From NCBI GenBank assembly GCA_036821825.1, contig DAISIV010000002.1, positions 1 to 64,000 on the forward strand: a stretch of DNA of 64,000 bases, read 5' to 3'. Origin of the DNA: CAITZA01 sp937915285 (GTDB lineage: Bacteria > Desulfobacterota > Desulfomonilia > Desulfomonilales > Desulfomonilaceae). Both the position numbers and the translations under genes were made by a program. Of the stretch, positions 1-8,367 are shown piece by piece. Each line of letters begins with the position of its first letter. Position 1 is the first letter of the stretch. Below the pieces are notes generated by a model, which had not been told where the DNA came from, made no database searches, and saw nothing but the letters and a program-made list of their open reading frames with translations.

Positions 1-28
1 GGCTCAGAAGAAACAAACGTTTAACCAT
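1..28 (-). CDS. Start of an unidentified protein (partial, runs off the left edge)
   Basis: Only the first nine codons are in the window, reading MVKRLFLLS on the minus strand. A strong SD (AAGGAGG) lies about ten bases before the ATG, so this is very likely a real start. The Lys-Arg followed by a hydrophobic run resembles the beginning of a signal peptide or membrane anchor, but too little is visible to name the product. Confidence 0.6.
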
Positions 29-687
29 ACCCTCAATCCTCCTTTCAACAGTTCCTCTCGAACACCTTTCGAGAGACCCGTAAAAACATTCCCGGATAGA
101 AATCCGATTATATTCCGGAATGTATTTTTGGTATCAAACTAACTGCCAAATGTCAAGCTATTTTTTAGCTTGTCCCTAGCCTGTTAATGGTGTCTTTCAG
201 CGATTTATTTTCTTCGCTGGAACTCAGAAAATTATCACCTGAGAAAACACGTTTCAGAGACTCAGTCATTATTGGGTTTATTGACGTTACCGATTTTTAA
301 CAAAGTATGGGTAGTTAGTCAAGGTTTTTTTCCTGGGCAAATCGGATCGTAGAAATCGGGCCACCATGTTCAGGCTAATTTAGGGTAATCAGGATGCTTA
401 TACTGACATTTTATTCATAAAGGAATCCAGAAAACCCGGAAAAAAACGGGCACAAGTGATGTAGGGAAAAGTTTGGAAAAAATGTTTTCCTCGCTGGAGA
501 AGACGGTGGGCGTGATGGAAGTTGACGGAAATGTTTTGATGGCCAGGGGGCACTGTTGCACTGATTGTCTTTTGCGCGGAGGCGTTCACGAAATTTCGAG
601 ATACTGGATCAGGGTGTGACGCCTCCGCACGTATTTCAGGAAATAAGAAAAAATCCGGTTTTATCCTGAGAACCAATGCAGCGAAGG
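29..687. other. Gap of about 660 bases without a convincing gene
   Basis: No ORF here has both a ribosome binding site and protein-like composition. A TTGACA hexamer on the minus strand (151-156) could be the -35 of a promoter for the leftmost gene, but the -10 is poor. A 34-codon minus-strand ORF at 165-269 has gene-like composition (MTESLKRVF..., Ser/Glu/Lys-rich C-terminal half) but no SD, and may be a gene remnant. The longer minus-strand ORF at 398-676 also lacks an SD and looks random. Confidence 0.5.
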
Positions 688-1440
688 CTATATCATTCCA
701 TAACCGCCATCAACGCAAAGGAGTTGGCCTGTGATGTAATCCGAGTCTTTGGATGCCATGAATACAAAAGCAGGGCTGATATCCTCGGCTGCGCCGAACC
801 GCTTCAACAGAATACGGTTCATATATATATCTTTTAATTTTTCGTCGGTCCTGATTTTTTCTGTCATGTCAGTTTCTACGATACCCAGTGAGATAACATT
901 CGCGCAAACATTGTAACGCGCCAATTCCCTGGCTACGCTCTTTGTCAGACTGAGAATCCCACCCTTGGCCGCTGAATAATTGATCTGACCGACTGTGCCC
1001 ACCAGGCCAGCTACCGAACTGACATTGATTATCTTACCGTATTTCTGCTCTTCGAAATGTCTGAAACACGCCTGAATGCACAGAAAAGGAGCCTTGAGGT
1101 GCGCGTCTACCACGGCGTCCCACTGGTCCTCAGTCATTTTGGATAGCATGGCCGGCTTTGTGAAACCTGCGTTATTTACAAGAATATCGACACGTCCGAA
1201 ATTTTCCTTGGCCATCGCCACCATGTTTTCAACTTCGGCCTTATTTGCCACATCGGCTTTGACCGCCACAGCCTTACGCCCCATGGCCCTGATCTGCTCT
1301 ACAGCCTCCAGCGCCGGACCTTCGCTTGATGAATAGTTGATCAAAACGTCTGCGCCCTCTTTGGCATAAGCCAGAGCTACGTTTCTACCGACACCCCTGC
1401 TGCTGCCGGTCACAATAGCCGCTCTTCCCGCAAGTTTCAT
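688..1440 (-). CDS. Short-chain dehydrogenase/reductase, FabG-like (250 aa)
   Basis: A classical SDR that probably reduces a 3-oxoacyl thioester, or oxidises the 3-hydroxy form, with NAD(P). Visible marks are the dinucleotide-binding TGxxxGxG at residues 11-18, NNAG at 89-92, the catalytic Ser142, Tyr155 and Lys159 (NYSAAK), and the C-terminal ITGQ...VDGG motif. Length is typical of FabG. The ATG is preceded by TGGAGGGA, a good SD. One oddity: the fourth member of the FabG tetrad, usually Asn in a VNLxG context, is His114 here (DAHLKAPF). A minus-strand terminator at 1548-1577 separates it from the upstream regulator and acyl-CoA dehydrogenase, so it is probably transcribed on its own. A role in acyl-CoA or aromatic-acid metabolism is inferred from its neighbours only. 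Confidence 0.85.
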   Translation of the reverse strand: MKLAGRAAIVTGSSRGVGRNVALAYAKEGADVLINYSSSEGPALEAVEQIRAMGRKAVAVKADVANKAEVENMVAMAKENFGRVDILVNNAGFTKPAMLSKMTEDQWDAVVDAHLKAPFLCIQACFRHFEEQKYGKIINVSSVAGLVGTVGQINYSAAKGGILSLTKSVARELARYNVCANVISLGIVETDMTEKIRTDEKLKDIYMNRILLKRFGAAEDISPAFVFMASKDSDYITGQLLCVDGGYGMI

Positions 1441-1836
1441 TTTCCCTCCACTAAGATGCCTTATGTGAAAAAGTTCCGCGCTTCAGCCGCTATGAAATAG
1501 CCGCCCGCCTGTTCGGATGGATAAATCACCTTAGCAGAGCATTTGATAAAAAAAAAGCCCCGATGGGGACTCGGGGCGTGAAAGGAGGTATGGATACGGG
1601 TTTTCGTGTTGTTGGTAAACCGAAGCGTCGCTTCTTTTTGGGATTAAGTAGCGTGACTCTAATAATTTAATGCCCGGTTTAGCTTTTCGAATAACCCCTT
1701 GCTAAATAGGACAGAGCTATGCATGAAAGGTTCCAAAATTCTCAAAATTTGCTGGAAAATCTTTTTATGGAGAAAAAAGGTTAACTACTACCGCAAAAAC
1801 AAATGCTTGAGTAAATTGAAACCCAAAATATTTTTA
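1441..1836. other. Intergenic region holding a terminator and presumably the SDR promoter
   Basis: Apart from the terminator at 1548-1577 I see a perfect short palindrome (GAAGCG-T-CGCTTC, 1624-1636) that could be an operator. No coding potential is convincing. Confidence 0.4.
1548..1577 (-). terminator. Rho-independent terminator after the XRE-cupin gene
   Basis: A seven-base-pair GC-rich stem (GCCCCGA at 1557-1563 with TCGGGGC at 1571-1577) is followed on the minus strand by nine U residues. It lies about 260 bases past the stop of the XRE-cupin gene and before the SDR gene. Confidence 0.85.
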
Positions 1837-2379
1837 CTAAGGCGTATAGACAACCACGATCATGGTGGAAACCTTCGAACTCAGATTTCGCAGATGATGC
1901 TGGATACCTGAATTGAAGTGAACATGTTCCCCTTTCTTCAGTACGTGAATGTCTTCCCCGACCTTGACCTCGACCTTACCGTCCACTACGAACATGAATT
2001 CTTCGCCTTCGTGCTTGTAGGCAACCATTTCATGTTCCTTTTTCGGATCCAGAGTCACCAGATAAGCCCAGAGATGCTTGTCTTCAGCGTCCGGGGTGAG
2101 GCTCTTGTAAGAATATGCCTTGGTCCTTTTGAGGTGACTTTTTCTGCGTGCTTCTTTCTTTTCATCCGCCAGCAGTTCAGATGAATCCACAGACATGGCG
2201 CGTGAAATCTGGATCAATGCCCCCACTGCCGGTGAAATTTTTCCCTCCTCAAGTTCTCGAAGAAAATCGGAATCGTATCCGGTCTTTTCGGCAAGCTTAT
2301 CAAGATCGATCTTGAGTTTTTCCCTCATTTCGCGAATTTTTTCGCCCACGCTTTGGACTTTAGTAGCCTTTTTTGGCAT
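1837..2379 (-). CDS. XRE-family regulator with C-terminal cupin domain (180 aa)
   Basis: Residues about 10-65 form a helix-turn-helix of the Cro/XRE type (SVGEKIREMREK...LAEKTG...LRELEEGKISP), and residues about 100-178 form a cupin barrel with the His/Glu pattern HEGEEFMFVVDG and GEHVHFNSGIQHH. This architecture is common in regulators that bind a small ligand in the cupin and control adjacent metabolic genes. The longest ORF begins at a TTG at 2430 with no SD; the ATG at 2379 has AGGAG at good spacing and gives MPKKATK, so I use it. It lies 75 bases downstream of an acyl-CoA dehydrogenase on the same strand and probably shares its mRNA, suggesting it senses an acyl metabolite, which is inference. 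Confidence 0.85.
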   Translation of the reverse strand: MPKKATKVQSVGEKIREMREKLKIDLDKLAEKTGYDSDFLRELEEGKISPAVGALIQISRAMSVDSSELLADEKKEARRKSHLKRTKAYSYKSLTPDAEDKHLWAYLVTLDPKKEHEMVAYKHEGEEFMFVVDGKVEVKVGEDIHVLKKGEHVHFNSGIQHHLRNLSSKVSTMIVVVYTP

Positions 2380-2454
2380 TGGCTTCTCCTGCAGGATAAG
2401 GAAGGGGTAAATGTTTTTTCGAGAGATCAACGGCGCTAATCTTTACTCCTTTAT

Positions 2455-3621
2455 CTAATAGGAGTCCTGTCTTTTTCCGCCCTTGGTCTTAGTCAACTCC
2501 CTGGCTATCACTATCCGTTGCACCTGATTGGTGCCTTCGAATATCTGCGCTACCTTTGCAAAGCGCATATACATTTCAACTGGATAGGACTTCATGTAAC
2601 CATAACCACCAAGAATCTGGACGGCCTCGGTCGTAACCCGCATTGCTGTATCAGTGGCGAATCTCTTCCCCATAGCGGCTTCCATAACGCTGGATTCACC
2701 GAGGTCCATTAAATAGGCTGCCCTGTAAACAAGCAGCCTCGACGCCTCAATCTCCGTAGCCAGGTCTGCCGCAAGGAACTGAAGGCCCTGGAATGTGATT
2801 ATTGGTTTTCCGAACTGCTGACGTTTCTGGGCATAGTTTAGAGCATAATCGAGCGCCTGCTGGGCCAGTCCGCATGAACAGGCTCCTATACTGATCCTGC
2901 CTCCATTGAGCGCGCTCAACGCCATGTTGAGCCCTTTTCCTTCATCTCCTATCAGGTTCTCGGCGGGTATGAAGCAGTCCTGGAAATGCAGTTCGGTAGT
3001 GGGGGAGGCATTCATGCCCATTTTAGGTTCATGAGGCCCAAAGCTGAACCCTGGGGTGTCCTTTTCGACTATGAACGCGCTGATTCCTTTTTGCTTTTGA
3101 CTCTCGTCAGTCCGGAGCATTACAGCGTAATAATCTGCGACTCCTCCACTGGTTACGTATAGCTTGGTCCCATTGACCAGGTATCCACCGTCAACCTTGA
3201 CCGCAGAGGCGTTAAGGTTGGCTGCGTCTGAACCTGCGTCAGCCTCGGTGAGTGAATACGCCCCGAGTTTCTTTCCCATGGCCATGGGCTTGGCCCATTT
3301 GTGTCTCTGATCCTCGTTGCCGTATGTGAAAACCAGGTTGGCCACCATGTTGTGGACACTCACATAAACAGCCGTTGCAAAGCACCCTTTTGCAAGTTCC
3401 TCGAAAATCACCGCAGCGGTCAGACGACCAACGCCTGTCCCTCCATATTCCTCCGGAACATAGAGGCCGGTGAAATCCAGCTTGCCCATTTTATCGAAAG
3501 TGGCCCTGGAGAAGGTCGCCGATTCTTCCCACTCTCTCGAATTCGGGCCCAATTCCTTGTTGGCGAAATCCCGTGCCGCCTTTCGGATCAGTCTCTGTTC
3601 ATCATTCAGTTTAAAATCCAT
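2455..3621 (-). CDS. Acyl-CoA dehydrogenase (388 aa)
   Basis: FAD-dependent dehydrogenase that introduces an alpha-beta double bond into an acyl-CoA and passes electrons to ETF. The sequence carries the N-terminal helical domain (FKLNDEQRLIRKAARDFA), the middle-domain FAD signature (YSLTEADAGSDAA), the C-terminal signature (RQQFGKPI...FQ.LQF.LAD) and the catalytic Glu in IFEGTNQVQR at about residue 362, the position used by short-chain and bacterial acyl-CoA dehydrogenases. The longest ORF adds 12 residues; the ATG at 3621 has GGGAG upstream and starts MDFKLNDEQ, which matches the family. Exact chain-length specificity cannot be read from sequence. It heads a minus-strand unit with the XRE-cupin regulator and is divergent from malQ. 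Confidence 0.9.
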   Translation of the reverse strand: MDFKLNDEQRLIRKAARDFANKELGPNSREWEESATFSRATFDKMGKLDFTGLYVPEEYGGTGVGRLTAAVIFEELAKGCFATAVYVSVHNMVANLVFTYGNEDQRHKWAKPMAMGKKLGAYSLTEADAGSDAANLNASAVKVDGGYLVNGTKLYVTSGGVADYYAVMLRTDESQKQKGISAFIVEKDTPGFSFGPHEPKMGMNASPTTELHFQDCFIPAENLIGDEGKGLNMALSALNGGRISIGACSCGLAQQALDYALNYAQKRQQFGKPIITFQGLQFLAADLATEIEASRLLVYRAAYLMDLGESSVMEAAMGKRFATDTAMRVTTEAVQILGGYGYMKSYPVEMYMRFAKVAQIFEGTNQVQRIVIARELTKTKGGKRQDSY

Positions 3622-3870
3622 GATTTTCTCCCGGGTAAGGGTCCATGAAGTCTCCAAGGGCTCGGAAAACCTGCTGGCGCGCCCAGCTTCGTCCAGAGGT
3701 CCATGCTAAAACAGCCAAAAAGCCAGTGAACTATTAATAAGGATGATGTTATACTGAGATAAATCGACTAATCATTGTACGAACGCTGTTCTTACCTATT
3801 AATATTAGTGATCTGGTGGCGTAGTCAATTAAAAACCAAATGAATTTGACTAATCCGGGAGGAGCGCAAA

Positions 3871-6072
3871 TTGTCAGACTTTTTCAAGGCGTTGAAAGAA
3901 CTCGGTAAGGTATTTGGAATTGAGGAATCTTACACGGATAACTGGGGCAGAACTTTTTTTACCAGACCTGAGATCGCTCGCCAGATCCTAGCGCTCAAGG
4001 GTATCAATCTGGCTCAAGAGAGGATGTCACTGAAAAACCAGATCCATGTGATCGATATATCCCATCCACCTGCATGCATATCGATGCTCATGGAACTGAA
4101 CTGGACAAAACTTGACTGCAACTCAGATGACGGAAGCCTTACCTTCACTGAGGTAAAGGGGAAATTTCCGCCATTCACTATATCGTTAACCGATCCAGAC
4201 GTCTGTTTAGGCCTGGATGAAAGCACTGGTCTTTCGTCGGTCTCATTTCCCACTCCTGCCATAAACCAGACAGGACTGATGAGATTCAAGGTGAAGGCCC
4301 AGATCCAGTCTCAAAAAATCAGCATGGAACTTGCCTTGCTCATTTGTCCTGAGTCTGCCTACCTACCAGAGACAGTCCTTGGCGGTCAACGGATTGGAGG
4401 AGTGGGTGTAGCCCTTTATGGCTTGAGGTCGGCCAGAAACTGGGGTGTGGGTGATTTTACGGACCTGAAAAATTTTGCCGACTGGGCCAGAACCGATCTC
4501 GGAGCGCATGTAATAGGAATTAATCCTTTACACGCCATATTCAACAGAAGCCCCTTCAACAGTAGTCCTTACATGCCATCCAGCAGACTGTATCGAAACC
4601 ACATATACCTGGATGTTACAAGGGTCTGCGGTTATGAGGACTCCGATAAGGCCCAACGTTTTGTTTCATCTCATGAAACCCAGGCGCTTCTCAACAGGTT
4701 GCGGAAAGAGGAGCACGTGAATTACGAGGAGGTCTCAAGGCTCAAACTGAGAGTGGTGAGGATGGTATTTGAGTCCTTCATCGCCAGGAATAGGGACGAA
4801 GAAGAAACAAATCCAGAATGGAAGAGTTTTGAGGAATACATGGCCGCTGAGGGGATCTTTCTCCAAAAGTTTGCCACATTCTGCGCCCTCAGGGACTGGC
4901 TGGGATATCAGGATTCAAAATTTTTTCAATGGCGTCAGTGGCCTGTAGGATACCAGCATCCGGAATCTGACGAAGTGAATCATTTTATGGAAACCTATTC
5001 CGATGAGATACTTTTCTGGATGTTCATTCAATGGCAGATTGACCAACAGTTGGGTGAAGTTCAGGATTACACGCGTCAAATAGGCATGCTGGTCGGACTC
5101 TACCACGATCAAGCCCTTGCAGTGGATTCAAATGGGGCTGATTTCTGGGCGTGGAGGGAATATTTTACTGAGGGGTTCTCTGTTGGCGCCCCACCGGACT
5201 CATTTGCGCCCGACGGTCAGGATTGGGGTTTTGCCCCACCGGATTCATGGAAAATCAAACAGTCCTTCTACAGTCCTTTCAGAAAAATATTACGCGCCAA
5301 CCTCAAACATGGTGGCGCCCTTCGTATAGATCATGTCATGCAACTGCATCATCTCTTCTGGATACCAAAGGGATCTGGAGCGTCCGAAGGGGTCTACGTA
5401 AAAGATTACGAATCGGATCTACTGAACGTAATAGCCTTGGAAAGCAGCCAGCGCCATAACATAATTATCGGGGAAGATCTCGGAACCGTTCCTCATAATT
5501 TCAGGGAAAGGCTTATACAAAAGGGCCTGTTGTCATACAGGCTGTTTTATTTCGAGAGGGACGACTGGGGTAATCTGATCCCCTATTACCACTATCCTAC
5601 GCGTGCCCTGGTCTCATTGTCTACACATGATCTTCCCACTCTGGCCGGATTCTGGGAGGGGCTCGACATAGAGAAACGACTGGAGATCGGACGGATCAAA
5701 CCTGAGGATGAACTGGATTCGAGAAAGGAACGCACTGACCACAAGGCAAAGATAATTGAGCGACTCGTGCGCGATGGAGTACTACCCGACTATACGGCCC
5801 ATGAGGCATGGATAAACACGTTTCCAACCGATGACCTTCACTCGGCAGCGTTGAGTTTTGTTTTCCGAACACCTTGCGCTATTGCCCTAATAAATCAGGA
5901 AGACATTTTTCTGGACATAAGACAGCAAAACTTGCCGGGGACCACCTGGGAAAATCCCAACTGGGTCACTAAAACCGGCTTTTCGGTGGAAGAACTACGG
6001 GAAAACACCCTCGCCAGGGAAATGGCCGCTAAGTTCAAAAGACTCTTGATAGAAAGCGGTAGGCAAACATAA
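3871..6072 (+). CDS. malQ: 4-alpha-glucanotransferase (amylomaltase, GH77)
   Basis: Transfers alpha-1,4-glucan segments between maltodextrins, acting in glycogen or maltodextrin turnover in the cytoplasm. GH77 signatures are clear: the catalytic nucleophile Asp in LRIDHVMQLHHLFWIP (about residue 488), the acid/base Glu in GEDLGTVP (about 534), and the third acid Asp in STHDLPTLAG (about 585). At 733 residues it is the longer bacterial type with an extra N-terminal domain of about 160 residues. The start is TTG at 3871 with a strong SD, GGGAGGAG, seven bases upstream. It is a single gene, divergent from the acyl-CoA dehydrogenase and convergent with the next gene; no other glycogen genes lie nearby. 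Confidence 0.93.
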   Translation: MSDFFKALKELGKVFGIEESYTDNWGRTFFTRPEIARQILALKGINLAQERMSLKNQIHVIDISHPPACISMLMELNWTKLDCNSDDGSLTFTEVKGKFPPFTISLTDPDVCLGLDESTGLSSVSFPTPAINQTGLMRFKVKAQIQSQKISMELALLICPESAYLPETVLGGQRIGGVGVALYGLRSARNWGVGDFTDLKNFADWARTDLGAHVIGINPLHAIFNRSPFNSSPYMPSSRLYRNHIYLDVTRVCGYEDSDKAQRFVSSHETQALLNRLRKEEHVNYEEVSRLKLRVVRMVFESFIARNRDEEETNPEWKSFEEYMAAEGIFLQKFATFCALRDWLGYQDSKFFQWRQWPVGYQHPESDEVNHFMETYSDEILFWMFIQWQIDQQLGEVQDYTRQIGMLVGLYHDQALAVDSNGADFWAWREYFTEGFSVGAPPDSFAPDGQDWGFAPPDSWKIKQSFYSPFRKILRANLKHGGALRIDHVMQLHHLFWIPKGSGASEGVYVKDYESDLLNVIALESSQRHNIIIGEDLGTVPHNFRERLIQKGLLSYRLFYFERDDWGNLIPYYHYPTRALVSLSTHDLPTLAGFWEGLDIEKRLEIGRIKPEDELDSRKERTDHKAKIIERLVRDGVLPDYTAHEAWINTFPTDDLHSAALSFVFRTPCAIALINQEDIFLDIRQQNLPGTTWENPNWVTKTGFSVEELRENTLAREMAAKFKRLLIESGRQT

Positions 6073-6088
6073 TTTTGTTGTCAGGACA

Positions 6089-6550
6089 TTAGTCTTTGAT
6101 TCTATTCCCAGCTCCTAATATACGCTTGAAGCCCAATGCGCCCCTATACTCACTCCAGATGGAAGCTATCAACTTCAGGTCGGAGCGCCATCGATCTATC
6201 TTGCGAATAGCCTCAGCCTCCCAAGGCAGCCAGGTAGACCTCTTTCTGATTCTAATCGATGCCTCAAGTTCAACAGGAACAGGTGGTTCAGGGGTCTGAC
6301 AGTTAATCTCGTCAACATCTTCCTCGGCGTCGCAATAAGAGAGGTAATCATTAATTATCTTGAGCTGACGCCTGTTAAGTTTGCCCCGAAGAGCGCCTAG
6401 TCTTTCGTCTAGAAACTCGTCAAACCCCCGAGCCACCGCCTGATTCTTTTCCTTGCAGCTAATAAGTTCGTTCAGAAAACGATAATTCTCTCGAAACTCC
6501 CCTGGAATCGAGGAAAGGTCAATGTCTTGGGCGGATTTGTCCACACTCAT
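6089..6550 (-). CDS. Unknown charged protein (153 aa)
   Basis: I do not recognise a family. It is a soluble, charged, probably helical protein without signal peptide or membrane segment, rich in Glu, Arg and Lys, with a Trp-containing C-terminal half (STWLPWEAEAIRKIDRWRSDL). The start ATG has AGGGAG upstream with good spacing, which supports real translation. It ends 17 bases from the malQ stop in convergent orientation. Confidence 0.65.
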   Translation of the reverse strand: MSVDKSAQDIDLSSIPGEFRENYRFLNELISCKEKNQAVARGFDEFLDERLGALRGKLNRRQLKIINDYLSYCDAEEDVDEINCQTPEPPVPVELEASIRIRKRSTWLPWEAEAIRKIDRWRSDLKLIASIWSEYRGALGFKRILGAGNRIKD

Positions 6551-6681
6551 GTTTGCTCCCTAACATACAAAAATAAAAGAAACAAAAATTCAAAAGCAGA
6601 TCAGAAGACACCAACAGGACGTTGGCCTAGACAGGACGGCTATCATGCGATACATGTTTTGTCAAGCTATGGTTAAAATTT

Positions 6682-7023
6682 TTATTTCATCTTATCATTA
6701 TCATTGTGATAACTTGACGTATCTATTGGCGAGACATTATCTCTGTAAAGTTCCTTATGTTTTTTAATAACTTCTGGATCAATGTGTATGTTGTCTTTAT
6801 GTTTGAGCTTGAATGCCTCCAAATTTTTACGCTCCTGGTATGAAAATACTGTGGTCTCGATCCATCCGACTACGCGCTCACCGTACGGAAGTTCCCTGAC
6901 GAAGGCCACCCCGCTCATGACAGTAGTCTGGTTCACTCTTTGACCGTGAATGAAGCATCCCAGAAGCACTCCGATGCCCGCAAGGAGCAGGAAGTAAAAG
7001 GTGATAAGAGCTTTCCTAAGCAT
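6682..7023 (-). CDS. Small single-pass membrane protein of unknown function (113 aa)
   Basis: Residues about 5-25 form one hydrophobic segment (ALITFYFLLLAGIGVLLGCF); the remaining 85 residues are polar and His/Lys/Asp-rich, probably periplasmic. AAGGGG lies before the ATG. It begins 16 bases after the UbiA-family gene and is very likely cotranscribed with it, so a supporting role for that membrane enzyme is possible. I do not recognise a family. Confidence 0.65.
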   Translation of the reverse strand: MLRKALITFYFLLLAGIGVLLGCFIHGQRVNQTTVMSGVAFVRELPYGERVVGWIETTVFSYQERKNLEAFKLKHKDNIHIDPEVIKKHKELYRDNVSPIDTSSYHNDNDKMK

Positions 7024-7039
7024 TCTGAACCCCTTAGAG

Positions 7040-7930
7040 TTATATTTTTAGATATATTATTCCGATGCAGGAAACCAGCCATAGGCTAACGCATGCCAGA
7101 AGCGGCGGGTCTGTCAGCAGGAGCGCTGTAGGCGAGCCGCCATCCTCCTTGTGATAAATCAGGAACATGTATCTAAATATTCCGTATGTCACAAATGGGA
7201 TGGTGAACATCATGTTTTCGGACTGTTGACCTCCGGATAGGTGGCTTTTAACTGAATACAGGCAATAGAATATGAAGGTGGAAGTGGTGACCACCTGTAG
7301 AAGCTGGTCGAGCAGGGCTACCGAGTAGTTCTCCAGGACCGGTCTATGGCAGGCTGCGTCATCTGACAGGATCACAACCTCATGCCGTCGCTTGCCCAAG
7401 GCCAGGAAGATGGAAATGGAAAAGGTACATAGCACCAGCCAGCTCGACATCCCTACCATCAGCACTGATGTGCCTGCCAGCACCCTAAGAAGGAAACCAG
7501 CCGAGATGACCAATACATCTATGATGACGAAATCCTTGAGTCTCCATGAGTATAGGACATGAAGAGTCACATAAAGTCCCAGGGCGAGCATGCCTACAAA
7601 AGGAGCGTGCGCCATGACACCCGAAATAAACATTAAGACAACCAGCCCTGCAGCTATCAACAAGGCGTGAGTGGGTTTGACTGCCCCGCTTGCAAGAGGT
7701 CTGTTCTTTTTAAGAGGGTGTACCCTGTCCTGATCCATGTCCATGAAATCATTGATTATATAAACGGCAGATGACCCAAAACAGAACGCCAGCAGCATCC
7801 ACAGTGTTGGGACCACATCCTGCCAGACGAAAAGTCGTCCACTGAAAACTAGCGGCATAAACACAAAGCCGTTTTTCACCCATTGAGTAGGGCGCGCAAG
7901 TTTGATTAACGATAAAAAATACTTGATCAA
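7040..7930 (-). CDS. UbiA-family prenyltransferase, decaprenyl-phosphate phosphoribosyltransferase-like (296 aa)
   Basis: Integral membrane enzyme with about nine predicted helices. The Mg-binding motif NDxxDxxxD appears as N60 D61, D64 and D68 (NDFMDMDQDRVHP), and the N-terminal ARPTQWVKN, the NRPLASG segment and the GKRRHE loop resemble DPPR synthases (Rv3806c type), which move phosphoribose from PRPP onto polyprenyl phosphate; some proteobacterial members sit in glycan loci. The longest ORF would begin at 8146, 72 residues earlier, but that extension is not membrane-like and has no SD. The TTG at 7930 has GGGGAG eight bases upstream and gives the usual family length. It is followed by a small membrane protein. 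Substrate assignment is by family resemblance. Confidence 0.78.
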   Translation of the reverse strand: MIKYFLSLIKLARPTQWVKNGFVFMPLVFSGRLFVWQDVVPTLWMLLAFCFGSSAVYIINDFMDMDQDRVHPLKKNRPLASGAVKPTHALLIAAGLVVLMFISGVMAHAPFVGMLALGLYVTLHVLYSWRLKDFVIIDVLVISAGFLLRVLAGTSVLMVGMSSWLVLCTFSISIFLALGKRRHEVVILSDDAACHRPVLENYSVALLDQLLQVVTTSTFIFYCLYSVKSHLSGGQQSENMMFTIPFVTYGIFRYMFLIYHKEDGGSPTALLLTDPPLLACVSLWLVSCIGIIYLKI

Positions 7931-8266
7931 TTTATTTTCTCCCCACCTGCTGGGGTAAGATAGGTCCGGATCCGGGAAATGTGACCACACAGGCATTATC
8001 ACAGAAGATAGTTTGTGTAAATCCAATCGACCGTCTGGACAGGCGATCGAGATTCTTTCGGTGCGCAGTTGGGGTGTAGGGGAATTACGAGAGGAGGGCA
8101 AAACCCTAGAATGAGTCTGTATCCATGGCGTAATGAAGTCTCTCAAGAGATCCCGAAGTTTCAGATATGAAGCGGCGTCATTATCTTGTAAGATAGTCCG
8201 TTGGTAAAGTTTGTCCGACTTGATATCATGTTATGTCCATAGCAGTTGTGAAAGTGTGGAATTGTT
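7931..8266. other. Intergenic region between divergent UbiA-type gene and apgM
   Basis: With the corrected starts of both genes, 437 bases separate them. The right part (8267-8323) is a structured element described separately. The rest contains only short inverted repeats such as ATCTT-GT-AAGAT near 8182, and I see no gene. Confidence 0.4.
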
Positions 8267-8323
8267 GACCCCGTCGCCTGGTTCCGGTGGAACGGCAAAT
8301 TGAAAGAAACCCGAGACGGGGTC
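8267..8323 (+). promoter_or_regulatory. Structured leader element before apgM
   Basis: A perfect nine-base inverted repeat (GACCCCGTC at 8267-8275, GACGGGGTC at 8315-8323) encloses a second hairpin, GTTCC-GGT-GGAAC (8281-8293), and an unpaired purine-rich stretch GGCAAATTGAAAGAAACC. Together they form a closed multi-part RNA fold ending 44 bases before the apgM start. There is no U-tract, so it is not a simple terminator. I do not recognise a known riboswitch class. Confidence 0.5.
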
Positions 8324-8367
8324 TTTAGTCATAAGCATAAATAATGGTTTTTTCTAAGGAGCGAATC

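Noticed and set aside
165..269. 34-codon minus-strand ORF with protein-like composition
   Set aside because: No SD and too short to judge; perhaps a gene remnant. Mentioned in the gap entry only.
398..676. 92-aa minus-strand ORF after the SDR gene
   Set aside because: No SD, composition looks random (many Pro, Phe, His without pattern), no membrane or domain signal.
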